From positions 21,366,501-21,430,500 of the forward strand of contig NC_079886.1 in the NCBI RefSeq assembly GCF_029227915.1: a DNA stretch of 64,000 bases, given 5' to 3'. The stretch comes from Hydractinia symbiolongicarpus (taxonomy: Eukaryota; Cnidaria; Hydrozoa; Anthoathecata; Hydractiniidae). Both the position numbers and the translations under genes were made by a program. Below the pieces are notes generated by a model. The model was not told the origin of the DNA. It searched no databases and worked only from the letters and a program-made list of their open reading frames with translations. Shown piece after piece: positions 33,840 to 46,261 of the stretch (positions within the stretch are counted from its first letter, which is position 1; every line of letters starts with the position of its first letter).

Positions 33840-36800
33840 GTGGTAGAAATAAATTAGAAGACAAAGACAAAACAAACAAAAAACACAAGAAAAACAAACA
33901 AAAAATCAATAAATAAAATAAGATAAACAAAAATTAAACAAAATTAAATAAAAAAATATAGCTATATATATACAAAAAATGAATAACTAATTAAACTTAA
34001 ATTTAAATTTAAGTGTAGCAAATAAATTATTAGTTTATATATATTCCTTATAAGTATTTACTTAACAATTGATTTGTAATTATTTTTTGCACTGGTTTTT
34101 GGATAGTGATGACAGCTTTTTATCACTGTGTTGGTTATTAATTGTATTCCAGCAACGGATTGATTGATATTTTATACTATAAATTCCATAACGAGTGGTA
34201 CTAACATTTGGAAGTATTAGGTTATTGTTTGATGCATTTCCAGTATTATGGGTATGAGTATTTGCAACCAGAGTGAAAATGCCTTGCAGAGGTTCAGGCA
34301 AATTTCTATGATAATGATCATACGCAAATAAAAAGTCTTTCAACTTAATTGTGTCAGGAAAAGTAAGTATTTTGGATTTATTAAATAATAGAGAAGTAGG
34401 GCTGTTTGCAGGTTTGAAGTTCATAATTTTAATTGCTTTATTTTGAAGGGAGATAATTCTATTCAGGTAGGTGCTTTTGTTATGTCCCCATATTTGACAT
34501 CCATAAGTTAGATGTGATGAGAAGATAGCATGATATATATTAGTTAAAATATAGGAAACATAGTGTATATGTTGTAATTTTTTTCTCTAGTCAATCATAG
34601 TCAGTTCTTTTTTAAAAGACTGTACTAAATCACCTCTTAACATGTGTATATACATTTTATATATAGCTCTACATTTTAATCTCTTTTCTTTTACCTATTA
34701 TAAACCACTTTATAAGACACTGACTAGTTGCCTTCCAAACAATTAAAACTTTTTTCACACTATTATTGGACGAATATTGAGTAGATTATACTGAAAAATG
34801 GAATATATACTACTTAAAAATTAACAGGCATCATTTTAGATGATGAATAAAAAGCATTATAAATTTTATCTTTTCTTTTGATTAAATATCTTTTGAAAAC
34901 CCTGTCAAAAATAAGAAAATTGTTAAGAAACCTTTCTTGTAAAATGACCTTAGAATTTAAGAACATGGATAAAGTACTTTTTTTAGGTAATTTTTTTTTC
35001 ATATAAACAATATAAACAGAAGAACAACATATTTGACTCTTTAGTAAGCACAATAAGCTTTGAAACAAACAGTTTTTTTTAAGAAAAAGGGTTTAAAATT
35101 TATTCAGCTTTAATTAAATTAAATGTTTTAATTAGTTTTTTTTTTTTTTGATTAAATATTATAAAAAGTATGAATTTTTCAGGTGTGGACATTGTAAAGC
35201 TCTAGCTCCAGAATATGCCAAAGCAGCAGAAAAATTAAAGAAGAATGATCCTCCTGTGCCACTTGCTAAAGTTGATTGTACCACTGAAACTAAAATAGCT
35301 GATAGGTTTGAAGTTCAGGGTTATCCTACCTTGAAAATCTTTAAAGATGGTGTTGCTGTAGATTATGAAGGGCCACGTGAAGAAGCAGGTTTGTTTTTAT
35401 TTAAAAGTTTTCTTTGAAAATAACAAAAACAAACCCAGCATTTCATTTAAGCGTAGTTTCTCTTTAATTAATTCTTTGTGTGTGTGAATCAAAACTACCA
35501 TAAATATGGTCTATCAAATCTATAATAAACAACTCCCTGGTATTAAATTTGTCAAAAATATTTGAAAGCTGTTAGTTTTTTAATAAGCGCCCAAAATTCC
35601 TAAAAGAATTTGGTGCATGTTTACTTTTTGTAGGTACATTTAAAATTCGAAAAAACAAACATATAAGGGGGAGTCCGTAAAGTACACACCACATTTCTTA
35701 TTTTGTGTATGTATGCCCTTTTTCCCTCCTTGTAAGCACCAGTATGCTTTTAGTCTGACCCCCACTGCACGTACTTTATGGATACCCCCTAAATTAAAGA
35801 TATGTGTTCAAATCTTTTTATATATAAAATATATTTACTAAACATTTTGCTTTATTTGTTAAAAAATAGGTATTGTTAAATTTATGAAAGAACGTTCTGA
35901 TCCTAACTGGAAACCTCCACCAGAGGCTGTTATCACTCTTACAAAGGATAATTTTACTGAAGTAACAAGCAGAGAGGAAATAATGCTGGTGGAATTTTAT
36001 GCACCAAGGTAGATTACATTGGAATTTGTATTATAAATTAAGCTGACCAATTGACAGTGGCTCTGGCTGTAAATATCAAAATACTATTATTATAAACAGA
36101 TCTGAAATTTTTGAGTTAATCTCACAGCTAGTTAAAAATCATTGTCATTTTCAATCAAATGTGTCTATTCCATGCTAATATGGGCTGGATAAGGTATAAT
36201 AGTTATGTTTTCCAATTTGATCTAGGCTGTCAAATTTCATCATGCTCCAAAATGTCTTCCTTGCATTCTCTTAAAGTGCTCAAACTCAAACTTCTGCTCT
36301 CTCTACTTATCTGAGTTCTTTGTTTCTCAGACTGATGCTACACATCTATATAACCATTCTTGTATCATTTATTCTAAACAAACAGGATCTTTCTGTTTCT
36401 CTGCACATGCCTTTACACAGGCATCGTAAAACCTACCTAGATTTTGCTAGTCAAAATAGGAAGTAACTCTCTGAACTTTTCAAACATAAATCCGAACAAA
36501 AGAAGTTGTAAAATGATTACTTAATGATTTTTGATCTATTTGGTTTAGATGTGGCCACTGTAAAAGATTAGCTCCAGAGCTTGAAAAAGCTGCCCAAACT
36601 CTTCAAAAACGGCAACAACCAATTTTAATTGCTAAGATTGATGCAACTGTGGAAATGGATCTCGCTGAACAACATAACGTTTCTGGCTATCCGACAATGG
36701 TTGTCTATAGAAAAGGAAAGGTGTCTGAGTATAAGGGCCCAAGGGAGGGACCAGGTACAAATATTTTTTCAATTATTAATTATGATAAGTTTCACGTAAA

Positions 36801-39800
36801 ACAGGGTGGACATGAAATTTAACCAGTTCTAGAAGAAGTCCTGTAAAACACCTCAGTGTGACGGCTGCATCGCTTTTATTTTATTTTCTTACCTTTTGAC
36901 TTGAAATTTTTCTGTGGTTACCCCTTGGTATGCTTTTTCCTGTACTTGACTATAACAAGTTTGGTATTTTCAGGGTAAAGTGCGAAAGAATTTTCATTGA
37001 TTTATTTTTGCTACAACATTTTGTGTTTAGGTATTTCTGAATATATGATCTCACATTCTGGATTACCCACAAAGCTTTACGAAAACTTAGTCGAAGTTAA
37101 AAAGTTTTTAAAATCAAATTTTGACGAGCCTGTCATGTTGGGCGTGTTTGATTCAGAAGAGGACGTTATGTTTCAACTGTTTGTTGATGCAAACAATGAT
37201 ATTAGAGACGACTACGTCTTTGGACACACTTTCTCAAAAGACGCGAAAAAGTTTTTTAAGCTCCAACAAAGTGCTATCATTGTGGCCCATCCAGAACATT
37301 TAGTATCAAAATATGAACCAAGATACCAGTTATATAAGGTGAGGTTGTTGTAAATTGTTTGAACAGAAGCTGGAACAGTAAAGCCAGGTAATTAAACCTT
37401 TAAGGAAACTGATTTTCAATTTTTTCTTACTCTCAATTTTTCGCAACAATTTAATTCAGCGGTTTAGTTATTTGCAAAAAACCGTCATGGATTTTAAAAA
37501 ATATCCCCTAAAAAGGCAAACTATTTTATAGCTTTAGTGGTATTACATTTCCCGAAAAAAAACCTGGGATATTCGCGAAGTATCCCCGCAAAATTTAATT
37601 AAATTATAATGAAGATTAGCAAAAAAGAAAGATAGGAATGCTCAAATAAAGTAAAAAGTTTTAAAACATTTGACAGATTCAATTCGAAGCCTGCTTCTTC
37701 AGAAATGCTTTTTTATTTAGGACGAATCTGGCAGTCCATCAGAAGTTCAATCGTTCTACAAGAAACATCACGTTCCCTTGGTGGGAAACTACCAACAACA
37801 CATCGCTGGACGATTTTCCAAAAGACCCTTGGTTTTGGTATTTTATGATGTCAATTTTAAAATAGAATACAGATCAAGTAAGATTCTTGTTCTTCTGTAC
37901 TGTACTAAGAATCATTTTTCTTAATTTTAATTGTGGACTTGATGTTCAAGAGGTCCTGAGTTCGAACCCTGTCTACTACACATAAGTTCAAAGATTTCTG
38001 CAACTCAAGAGAGCTTTAAACACTTTGCAATCCCTCCTGGAAACAAGTGGCAGAATATCCCTCGAAATTAGTTAGTCTAACCACAAAATATAAATTCGGA
38101 TAGACAATCATTTTTATCACTAAAAAGGGCCCGAATATTTGTTATGTATATAACTAATACGTTGTACAAAGTTGTTTTGTTCTATTTAACAATACATTTC
38201 AGTGACTCAATTTTGGAGAAACAAAGTGCTGTCAGTCGCTAAAGAATACCCAGATTTCCAATTTGCTGTGGCCGAAGAAGCTCAATTCGAAGACAAACTA
38301 AAAGACTTGGGTTTAGATGAATCGGGTGAAGATGTCAACGTAGGTTTGTACGATGAAAACGATCGCAGATATGCTATGGTGGATGAAGAGTTTAGCGAAG
38401 ATAGTTTGACGGAATTTTTAGAAGCCTACAAAGCAGGTATATATATTTCTTGAGCAAAGTCAATATTAAAGCTGGCTGTTGCAAGACTATGGCAGGCACG
38501 TCTCGCGGGAAAATATATGCGGAAATTTAAACTAGCAATAAAAAGATTTTTTTTTGCACATCTTTTTTTTATTAGGTTTTACATTTACTCGTTAACTTCG
38601 AAAAAAAATTCTGTCATTTTTTCTGCGGCTTTGTTTAACCAGCGAGAAAGAATTTGTTGTTTTCTATTACTTTCTTGTTTAAATATGTTCTTATTTTTTG
38701 ATAGGAAAACTCAAACCAATTATTAAGTCGCAACCCATACCAAGTAGAGTTAAACCTGGCAAAGTTCAGGCCGTCGTTGGTCACTCCTTCGATAAAATAG
38801 TTATGGACGAAAGTAAAGAAGTATTCATTGAATTTTATGCACCATGGTGCGGCCACTGTAAAGCTATTGTAAGTTTTTCCTTCTGGTTTGTCAACTTTAG
38901 ATACTATGTTATAAAACAATATGCATTAAGTAGTTGGCGATACTTTATTTGTAATAATTATCACGCATCGTCCAAACACGGGGTTGTACTTAATCATGAA
39001 AATCTGAGAGATTTCTTTTAGGAAATTATTGGAACTCCGGAGAAATTTTTTTTTTTTTTACTTTTTATATTTTGATGTTGTAGGTATTCTGTATTTTAAA
39101 AATTAAAACACTAGCACAAAAATTTCATGTCTGCGTCATCATGGAAAATTTTTATTCTAAGTTTCTGAGTTTTAGTCATGGAGAAAAAGTCTGAGAGGTG
39201 TTTCCTGAATAACGGTAACAACCCGAAATAATTTTTTTTTAGTTAGCTACTGGTTGAATTTTAAGTTACGCGAAAATTAACAGCGCGAGTTCCCGTCATA
39301 TTTTTATTGCTTTTACGCAAAAATAAATTGCGCGAAATATATAAATAAGTTATCAAAAAAATACTACTTGGAGATTACAGGAGGTTCCACTTTAAAATCA
39401 TCAGCTTTTTAAGCCAATGAATGGAATGATAATAGAAGTTTATTTTATTTTTGTGGTTAATTTTGCGCTAAAAATTTCTATCATGGGGCTTTTGACTGGT
39501 AGCTAAAAAATTAGGTCCTTGATTTTAAGATCATCACAAATTTTGTTGCACAACGTGTAAGTTCTACTAATTAATCTTGACTTTTAACTTGTTTAGAGAA
39601 TTAATAAAACCTATTTCATAACGACATTTCTATCAGAACCCAAAAAAGCAGGCGTTTAGGGGGCGTTTAGTGAATATTCAAACCTTAGGGGGCATTTATT
39701 TAGAACAGGCGGTAAATTGTAAGAGTAAAATATGATGAGCATTTTTATATTTCAGGAAAATAATATCATTGAAGTAGCCAAGAAGTTCAAGAATGAGAAG

Positions 39801-40010
39801 GATATCGTTATTGCTAAGATCGATGGTACAGCCAACGAGGCGCCATCTCAATATAAAGTAGAAGGATTTCCCACTATTTATTATGCGCTACCTGGTAGGA
39901 AGACAGAACCAATCAAATTGGAAGGAAAGCGAGACACAGAGGGTTTACAGAAATTCATTGAAGAAAATTCAGAAATTTTGAAAAAGAAAGCGAAGAAGGA
40001 GGAGTTGTGA
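32462..40010 (+). CDS. PDIA4: Protein disulfide-isomerase A4 (ERp72), nine exons
   Basis: Exons: 32462-32715, 35183-35388, 35870-36008, 36549-36754, 37031-37338, 37721-37877, 38203-38436, 38705-38868, 39756-40010. All junctions are GT-AG with matching phases, giving 640 residues (human PDIA4 is 645). It folds ER client proteins by thiol-disulfide exchange. A signal peptide ends near YCEDE; an acidic linker follows. Thioredoxin domains a0, a, and a' have active sites APW-CGHC, APR-CGHC and APW-CGHC, with two redox-inactive b domains (exons 5-7) between a and a'. The C-terminal KEEL is an ER-retention signal. The start at 32462 was chosen because the signal peptide begins there; an in-frame ATG 16 codons earlier would precede it with a polar segment. 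In the second domain the normally invariant Trp before CGHC is Arg, with its codon split by an intron. AATAAA is at 40086. Confidence 0.95.
33095..33230 (+). repeat. SINE-like repeat in PDIA4 intron 1
   Basis: Contains CTGCTGGAAATAATAAACAGG, TTTATCCCTCAATATTTGTG and GCTAGCC in the same order as the related blocks in the copies at 37.9-38.1 kb and 56.4 kb. Confidence 0.4.
33612..34590 (-). mobile_element. 5'-truncated non-LTR retrotransposon (CR1/jockey-like), C-terminal fragment
   Basis: Inside PDIA4 intron 1, the minus strand encodes [16 protein letters not shown], then LQNKAIKIM and a conserved tail with [19 protein letters not shown]. This is the typical region after the reverse transcriptase core of CR1/jockey-type LINEs. 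The frame is open from about 34590 to 34080. The 3' end may be the short TTAC repeat near 33612-33628. It is inserted opposite to the host gene and lacks everything upstream of the thumb. Confidence 0.65.
33788..33838. repeat. (TA)n microsatellite
   Basis: About 25 TA units, within the 3' part of the intronic LINE fragment. Confidence 0.95.
37935..38101 (+). repeat. tRNA-derived SINE-like repeat in PDIA4 intron 6
   Basis: GAGTTCGAACCCTG resembles a Pol III B box near the 5' side. The 3' part (GAATATCCCTCGAAATTAG...ACCACAAAATATAAAT) is shared with 56.42-56.49 kb and more distantly with 33.1-33.2 kb. Confidence 0.55.
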
Positions 40011-40085
40011 AAATTTATAGGAATAATCTTAATTTAAAGAAATGTTTATATCATGTCGACACTTTTGTTTTCACATGAAGGTAGA

Positions 40086-40091
40086 AATAAA
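40086..40091 (+). terminator. Polyadenylation signal of PDIA4
   Basis: AATAAA lies 76 nt after the stop codon. Confidence 0.6.
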
Positions 40092-41278
40092 GAATCTTCC
40101 TCCATGGTTTTCACGTTTCAAATTGAATCCATACATTTGCCAATAAACACTAGATAATTTCCTGACCCATTCTCAAACTCGCAAATAATATTTTCACACG
40201 CGATATCATTTTTCACCTTTTTTTGTCCCTGCTGTTGAAGAATCCGAAGTTGCAAAATAAAAATTTAGTCTTTGCATATTGTTCTTAGTTGACAGCGATG
40301 TTCAGGTAAGCTACTTGGGGATTTATAAACATGAATCCGATTGTGTTGGCAACTGATATTCAAATCCGGACACGTGAAAATAAAATTATTAAACAGCTCC
40401 CGCAGTCATCCAACAAAGCAGAACAATTTATAATCCTGGTGTTAATCTGCGAGTAAAAGCATGACCAGCATGTTGTGGCACGTTTTCAGGTCTGAGTTTA
40501 AACAAGTCAGGGATGACGAGTAAGTAAGCAAAATCTACATGCGCGTAGTAAATATTTAAATTTGAAAAAAAGCTTTAAATGCGAAAATCTTTTCTCCAGG
40601 GCTGCTGGAAGCCTATGAATTATTATGGCAGGGTGGTTTCTAAGCAACTCAACCATCAACATTTATAGCCAAGGGACATTTACTTCGAATATTTTTTTTC
40701 TGTTTAAATCTCGAGATATTTGCCGAACTTATTTTCAGGATTGAGAGGTCTTTCTGCAATTAGGTATTTTTAATGCAAAATGTGGAACTCGCATTTGGGA
40801 TGGAAATGTTTTTTATTTAAATAAATTAAAGAAATTTTTGGAGAAACCTTTTGAAAATAATATACGGGAATTAAACAAATTATTGCGTCTTGTGTTCATC
40901 TATTGTATTTTATTGGTGTTATGCTACTTCCTACGTATAAACAACAAATTTCTGCGTCATCAAAAGAGGGGAGCATAAGGGCTTTAGGATAAAACAAGAC
41001 TATCACGATACTCATGGCGTCATTTTTTGCAGGGTTGTGGGTTCAAGGAAAAATGTTTCAGTTGAGTTTCTTCTTTACAGTAACATTACACCTATCTTTC
41101 CCTACTCCAAGATATAACATTCTGTTTCACCAAGTTACATTTTTTCAAATGCAGTTACCTTTACAAGCATCTTTACTGACATGTTCTATGATGAACTCGA
41201 CGATGTATAGTCAACTATTCGATCAAGAAACTGATTATTTCCACTTTTCGTCAAACAGACCTTGATTCTCATCGCGAT
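40092..41278. other. Intergenic between convergent PDIA4 and HSPBAP1
   Basis: No supported gene or repeat. The plus-strand frame at 41014-41265 lies in the HSPBAP1 3' region and looks accidental. Confidence 0.5.
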
Positions 41279-44200
41279 TTAACCCGGCTCCTCGTGGCAT
41301 TTCTCTATTTTTCTTTTCATAATTTTTATTATCACATCCAAAACCTCTGGTTCAGATATACAATTAATGATAAAATTGTTATTTCGAAACAATTCATCAA
41401 ACGATTTGTTATTGTGAGTCTCGTCACATGACTCTAAAAAGGCTGCACGAACTAATTGAAGGGAAGCATGGGGAGATGATAATTCCTATTGGTTAAAAAC
41501 GAAATTAATATTAGTACATAGGTCAAACGGTGACATATAAAAACACAATTATGATGATACAACCGATTCGATATTTACATCTGTCCGCAACACTTTTTCT
41601 TTTAATAAGTAACACATCAGGGCGGCTATAACTATCAAATTTCATAATTTCAGGAGATTTTAGGAAAAAACACTAAAAAAACGTATCAAAATTACTTTTC
41701 AGTAGATTTTGACAAAATTCTAGGAGGAAATAAATGAGTTATAAATAATAAAACTAAATCTTTTATGAAAATAATAATAAATATATAGATAAATATTGTG
41801 AAATAAAGAAACAATTGCACATTGCATAAAACAATTAGGAGATATCAGAGTCGATATTTTAGGTTATTTACACGATGTCAGAAGGTGTATGGAAATATTT
41901 TTATAGGATTCCGCACAATTACCTGTTTTGGATTTAACCATCTATTCGTAGGTGTTCCATCACCCAGTTTTAACGAATGCACCTAAAAATAAAAGGAAGA
42001 ATCACAAGAAGAAACAGCACACCTAAAGATATCTCAGGTTAGACTTAAAAAGACATAGTGTGAAATCAATAAGGAATATATCGATGTGAAAGTACGATGA
42101 AAATATTCTACAATATTTGATTTGAATATATTTCCAGAAATTTCTTTGTTTCATAACTAGGCTTTAACAATAAGTTTGGCAATATATTGTGATCAGCATT
42201 TAGCAAAATATTGCTGACAATATATTGCTATAATGTAAAACAGCCTTTAACATTGACAATAAGAATGACGTCATCTTACCAACAGGTGAACCAGTGATTC
42301 GCGTATTCTATCAACATCATCATCAGCCTAGATTATGAGCGTAAACTCTAATATTTCAGGTGTTTTTTAAAAAAGGTCACCTCCAAGGTAGAAAATAATA
42401 CTCACCTGTTCTAACCAAGTATTAATACTGATACTTGTGTTGATGTTTTCAACATAATGCCACCAATGTTTAGGTACAAATAGTACTTCACCAGGTTGCA
42501 AATCAACCTAAAAAATGCATAAATGCGTTGTTGAATTGAGCTTTTTCGTAAGAACTCCATATACTCACAATCCTCAATTTATTTTATTGCCATTTGAAGG
42601 TGAAAAAAATTGATTTTGCGACACAAGTTATTTCAGTGTCGAAAACAGCAACAATTTACGTCCTAAGGTTTGATCCGAAAAAGCCGATTTCCATTTAACG
42701 GAAATTGAGCGGGCGGCAGAAAGAAATACAGTGTTACCGTGATGTATGTTCTAAATGTTGCACGAATTGAACAAACATCGAAAAATTAAAAGCTCGATGT
42801 GCAAGTTAAAAATTTTGAACTTGCACGATCAGTTTTTTGCACGCTTGTAAGAATTGATATATTATAATGCTGCGGGTTTTTTTGCTGACATAGGGAAAAA
42901 ACATAACAATCAAGATAGCCTGCAACAGGACAAGCATAATGGACTTAAATGGACATAAAATCCACTTTAAGGTTTGAAAATAAAATAAAATAATCAATTT
43001 ATACAATTAGATCAGTTTGTTTTGAATTCAACTGGAGATCAACTGGAGATCTACGAGAGATACACTATTATCAGAATCTTATTTTTGGTTTATTATAGAT
43101 GTTGATTCTCTTGATAACCCCCTAAAATAAATTTCCAATCGCGTTTGTGAGGGGTTCCAGTATAGTGACTCAAATAGGAAAGTAATAACTTCACACCCCT
43201 AACCCACTACTCCAACAGTTCATATGTCTGGTTCCACCAAACAATTAAATTTAAAAATACGATAGAAGAAACATACCTTATAGCTTGTTTTTTGAAATTC
43301 TGAAGATGTTGGATTTGTTGTACAAAACACACTGGACTCCTCATATGGTATTCGTGTTGGGTGCAACATTTCTGCGTCAGACGGTGGGAATAGATACCAT
43401 CTTTTAACTCCATCAATTTGCGCCACAAGATTTGAGCCGTACGTGTCCTGGTGACAAGGAGTAAATGAACCTTCGCTACCAATCCAAATTGTGGAATCAC
43501 TACCATTTCTGTTTGGATAACCGAATTTGCACCAATCAACAGCTGCTAAGACTTTCTCATCTTTATTCTGAAACAACTCAGCCATGTAATTGTAATCTGC
43601 ATAACACCAGTATGATTCGCTAAGGGATCGTCTCAAAATGTTCGTACGTTTTTTTCGTATAATTATACGAACGCTACGAAGTACTTCGTTTCGTGAAACG
43701 AATGTCATACGAAGTGCTTCGTTTAAAATAAAAAATATAAACGAAGTTTATACGAACTTTTTTAATACATGATACGAACTTAAACGAAGTTTTTTTATCA
43801 TACAAAATAAAATGATACGAACTTTGAACGAAGTAAATTGCTATACGATCTTGAAACGAACTTCAAAAGTACCGGCGTAATAGCGCGTAATTATTTCAAT
43901 ACAAAATCAGAAACAAAAGAATTAAACGAAGTTTTTTTGACATAGGAAAAGAAATGATACGAACTTTAAACGAAGTAAATTGCTATACGAACTTAAAACG
44001 AACTTCAAAAGTACCGGCGTAATTGCGCATAATTATTTCAATACGAAACCAGAAATAAAAGAAGTAAAATATACGATTTATTTTAATAGTTTCAACCAAA
44101 CTTAAATTTAATATCAAGCATTTGTATTTCCTTTTTAAAATATCGAATTTAATTAAATTAAACAGTTTTTTTTAAAACTAGCTACTTTCATAGCATGTCT

Positions 44201-46261
44201 AAAAATTACGACAGTGATATCGATTGGATATATGACACAGCCAGTTCCGACGACGAGACTGATTTGTTGCAAAGTATATATTTTTTTATTTTTTTCTCCC
44301 CTTTTTTTAAACTCTTAAATTTATTAATGTAGTTAAAATTCAATTTACTTATTTTTTTAGATAAAAATAAAAGACGAGGAAGACCAAGCATACACGAGAA
44401 ATATCCGGAAATAATTACTTGTGTCAAGACGTTGATAGAACAGGGTTCTGCTGAAGCTCACTTAATGTTTTTAAAAGTATTTTATCGTTGCGTTTTTAGA
44501 AAAATTTGTATATATTTTAACCACTGTTTGTATATATTTTAGCATATTTTAGCACAGTTTGTATATATATTTTTATTGCAAAAAAAGCAAAAAAACAATA
44601 AAAAAAATAGCAACTGAAATTATTTTTACCTATTCACCAATAAAATTGTGCCGTGACAAGATAAACAAACATAAAAAAACATGCATGCAACCTGAAAGCA
44701 TATAATCAGCCTTATTATTTGCAACGCGTAACGAAGCCAAAGTTGTTATTATTAAAAGGATAAAAAGTTTACACTTCATACAAAATTTAAAATCTATATT
44801 TAAAGTTGGAGCCTGGTTTATTCTTATGATATTCTTAACTTTTGACCCGTTTTGCATCCTCGATATTCCTACAGAAAATTCTTGTAGAAAAACGTGAAAT
44901 AATACGCAATGATAGGGCGAGCAATATTATTTAAACTTATTTTATCTAATTCAAGTGGAAGCAATATTTTAAAACATATTATTTAATTCTAACTAAATAA
45001 AGTTTTTTTTTTTTTCGAAATAAGATGCAGTAAAGATAGCGCAATAAACTTAGTAAACAAAACAAAGTTTTTTTTGAAAGTTTTTTTTATGATATAAGAC
45101 GCGTAATAACGTGAATAATATTTGTTAAACGAATTTCGTTAATGAAACGAATTTTGTCATTGTTAAAAAATATTTAAATAATAAAGACCTTAGATAATAA
45201 GTCCAATTAAAATAAACGAAGTTCGTATAACGAAACGAACTTTATAATTGTTGAAAAAAATTAAATATAAAGACTATAGATAATAGTCCAATTACAATAA
45301 ACGAACTTCCTATAAGCAAATTTTTATACGAACTTCTTTAAAAATGATACGAACTACATACGAACTTTATTTTAAATGATACGAACTTTATACGAACTTT
45401 TAATTTTGATGATACGAAAAAGTTCGTATTAAAAATAAAATGATACGAAAGATTTAATAAATCGATACGAAGTTTTTTATACGAATTATACGAACTACGT
45501 ACGAACATTTTGAGACGGTCCCTAAAAAGTTTGTTTACTCTCAAATAATGTTCAACTATCAAGGCACAGCTCGTTCCGTAAATCGCATCGCATAGTTAAA
45601 GCACATAGCATTAGTGTTTTATGAGAATTTACCCTTTTTTTAGGAAAACTTCTTTAAAAAAGGCTACAAATATATATCGAGCTGCTACAACACATGTATT
45701 ACAACTGTTTAGAACTATTGATCTCTGTAGAATGATTGAAACCCAAGGTTTTTATCTAATTTCACACTTTTTAAGTTTCGGCAAATACCCTGTTTAAATT
45801 GAAAATCCTTTTATCCTTTTTAGGAGCAAATACAATACCTGCCCTCCTTACAAATTACTATGCTAAAAAATGCAGAAAACAAATTATACACATACCTACC
45901 AAGAATATTTACCAAGTTCTCCACAATCATCTGTTGCTGTAACGTCCAACCACGACTGAAATTCTTTGAACGTCGCAGTAACATAGTAGCAATCGGTTTC
46001 CATAACAACAGGTGATGATACAGAGATTTTTTCTTCGTTTAATTTTCGTTTTCTACTTTCATACTTCTCTTTTTCATAAAGTTTAAATGTAGTGACAATA
46101 TCACCAAAGAGACGTGTAAACTCTTTCAAGGACCACTTCGAAGCTTCCCAGTCTGATATTTGATTGGTGAATACAGTAGGTACTACCAGTTCACTCAATA
46201 AACGTTTGATCTCTTCTGTTGTTTGAAGTTGACCATCAATGTATCTAATTTTATTAACCAT
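41279..46261 (-). CDS. HSPBAP1: HSPB1-associated protein 1, JmjC dioxygenase-like
   Basis: Minus-strand exons: 46261-45900, 43619-43277, 42507-42406, 41982-41923 and 41485-41279. Phases 2,0,0,0 agree, giving 357 residues (human about 488, the extra being C-terminal). The JmjC domain shows IWIGSEGSFTPCH-Q-D (HxD iron ligands), KRWYLFPP, TRIPYEESSVF identical to the vertebrate protein, and FVPKHWWHYV with the distal His. It belongs to the Fe(II)/2-oxoglutarate superfamily, but its substrate is unsettled. Intron 1 is unusual: a complete 1,899-bp transposon ends three bases before the acceptor G, so the native pyrimidine tract is now about 1.9 kb upstream. If splicing fails, this allele is damaged. 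The next gene upstream, MRPL14, is in the same direction about 1 kb away. Confidence 0.88.
43780..44062 (+). repeat. 141-bp tandem duplication inside the transposon
   Basis: Copy 1 (43780-43920) and copy 2 (43922-44062) align over their whole length, sharing TTCAAAAGTACCGGCGTAAT and AATTATTTCAATAC, with scattered substitutions. Confidence 0.8.
44195..44475 (+). pseudogene. Transposon-encoded protein, N-terminal fragment in two exons
   Basis: Exon 1 (44195-44273) starts MSKNYDSDIDWIYD and is acidic. It ends at CAAA|GTATAT in phase 1. After acceptor TTTTTTTAG the second exon (from 44361) continues in frame with NKNKRRGRPSIHEKYPEII and IEQGSAEAH. A basic RRGRP hook followed by a helix fits the N-terminal DNA-binding part of a transposon protein I have seen in invertebrate genomes but cannot name. 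The sequence degenerates after EAHLM, so the rest is deleted. Confidence 0.5.

Larger units (their letters stand above)
43624..45522. mobile_element. PIF/Harbinger-like DNA transposon in HSPBAP1 intron 1
   Basis: The ends form a long terminal inverted repeat starting GGGA[T/C]CGTCTCAAAA, followed by TGTTCGTACGT and GTATAATT. A 3-bp target duplication TAA flanks both ends (43621-43623 and 45523-45525), as expected for PIF/Harbinger. Subterminal regions are packed with ATACGAACTT and AAACGAAGT motifs in both orientations. A 141-bp tandem duplication (43780-44062) and a two-exon protein start (44195-44475) are inside. No catalytic domain remains, so the copy is non-autonomous. Confidence 0.8.

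Noticed and set aside
33745-33930. Minus-strand frame with IYIYIY repeats
   Set aside because: It is a translation of the TA microsatellite.
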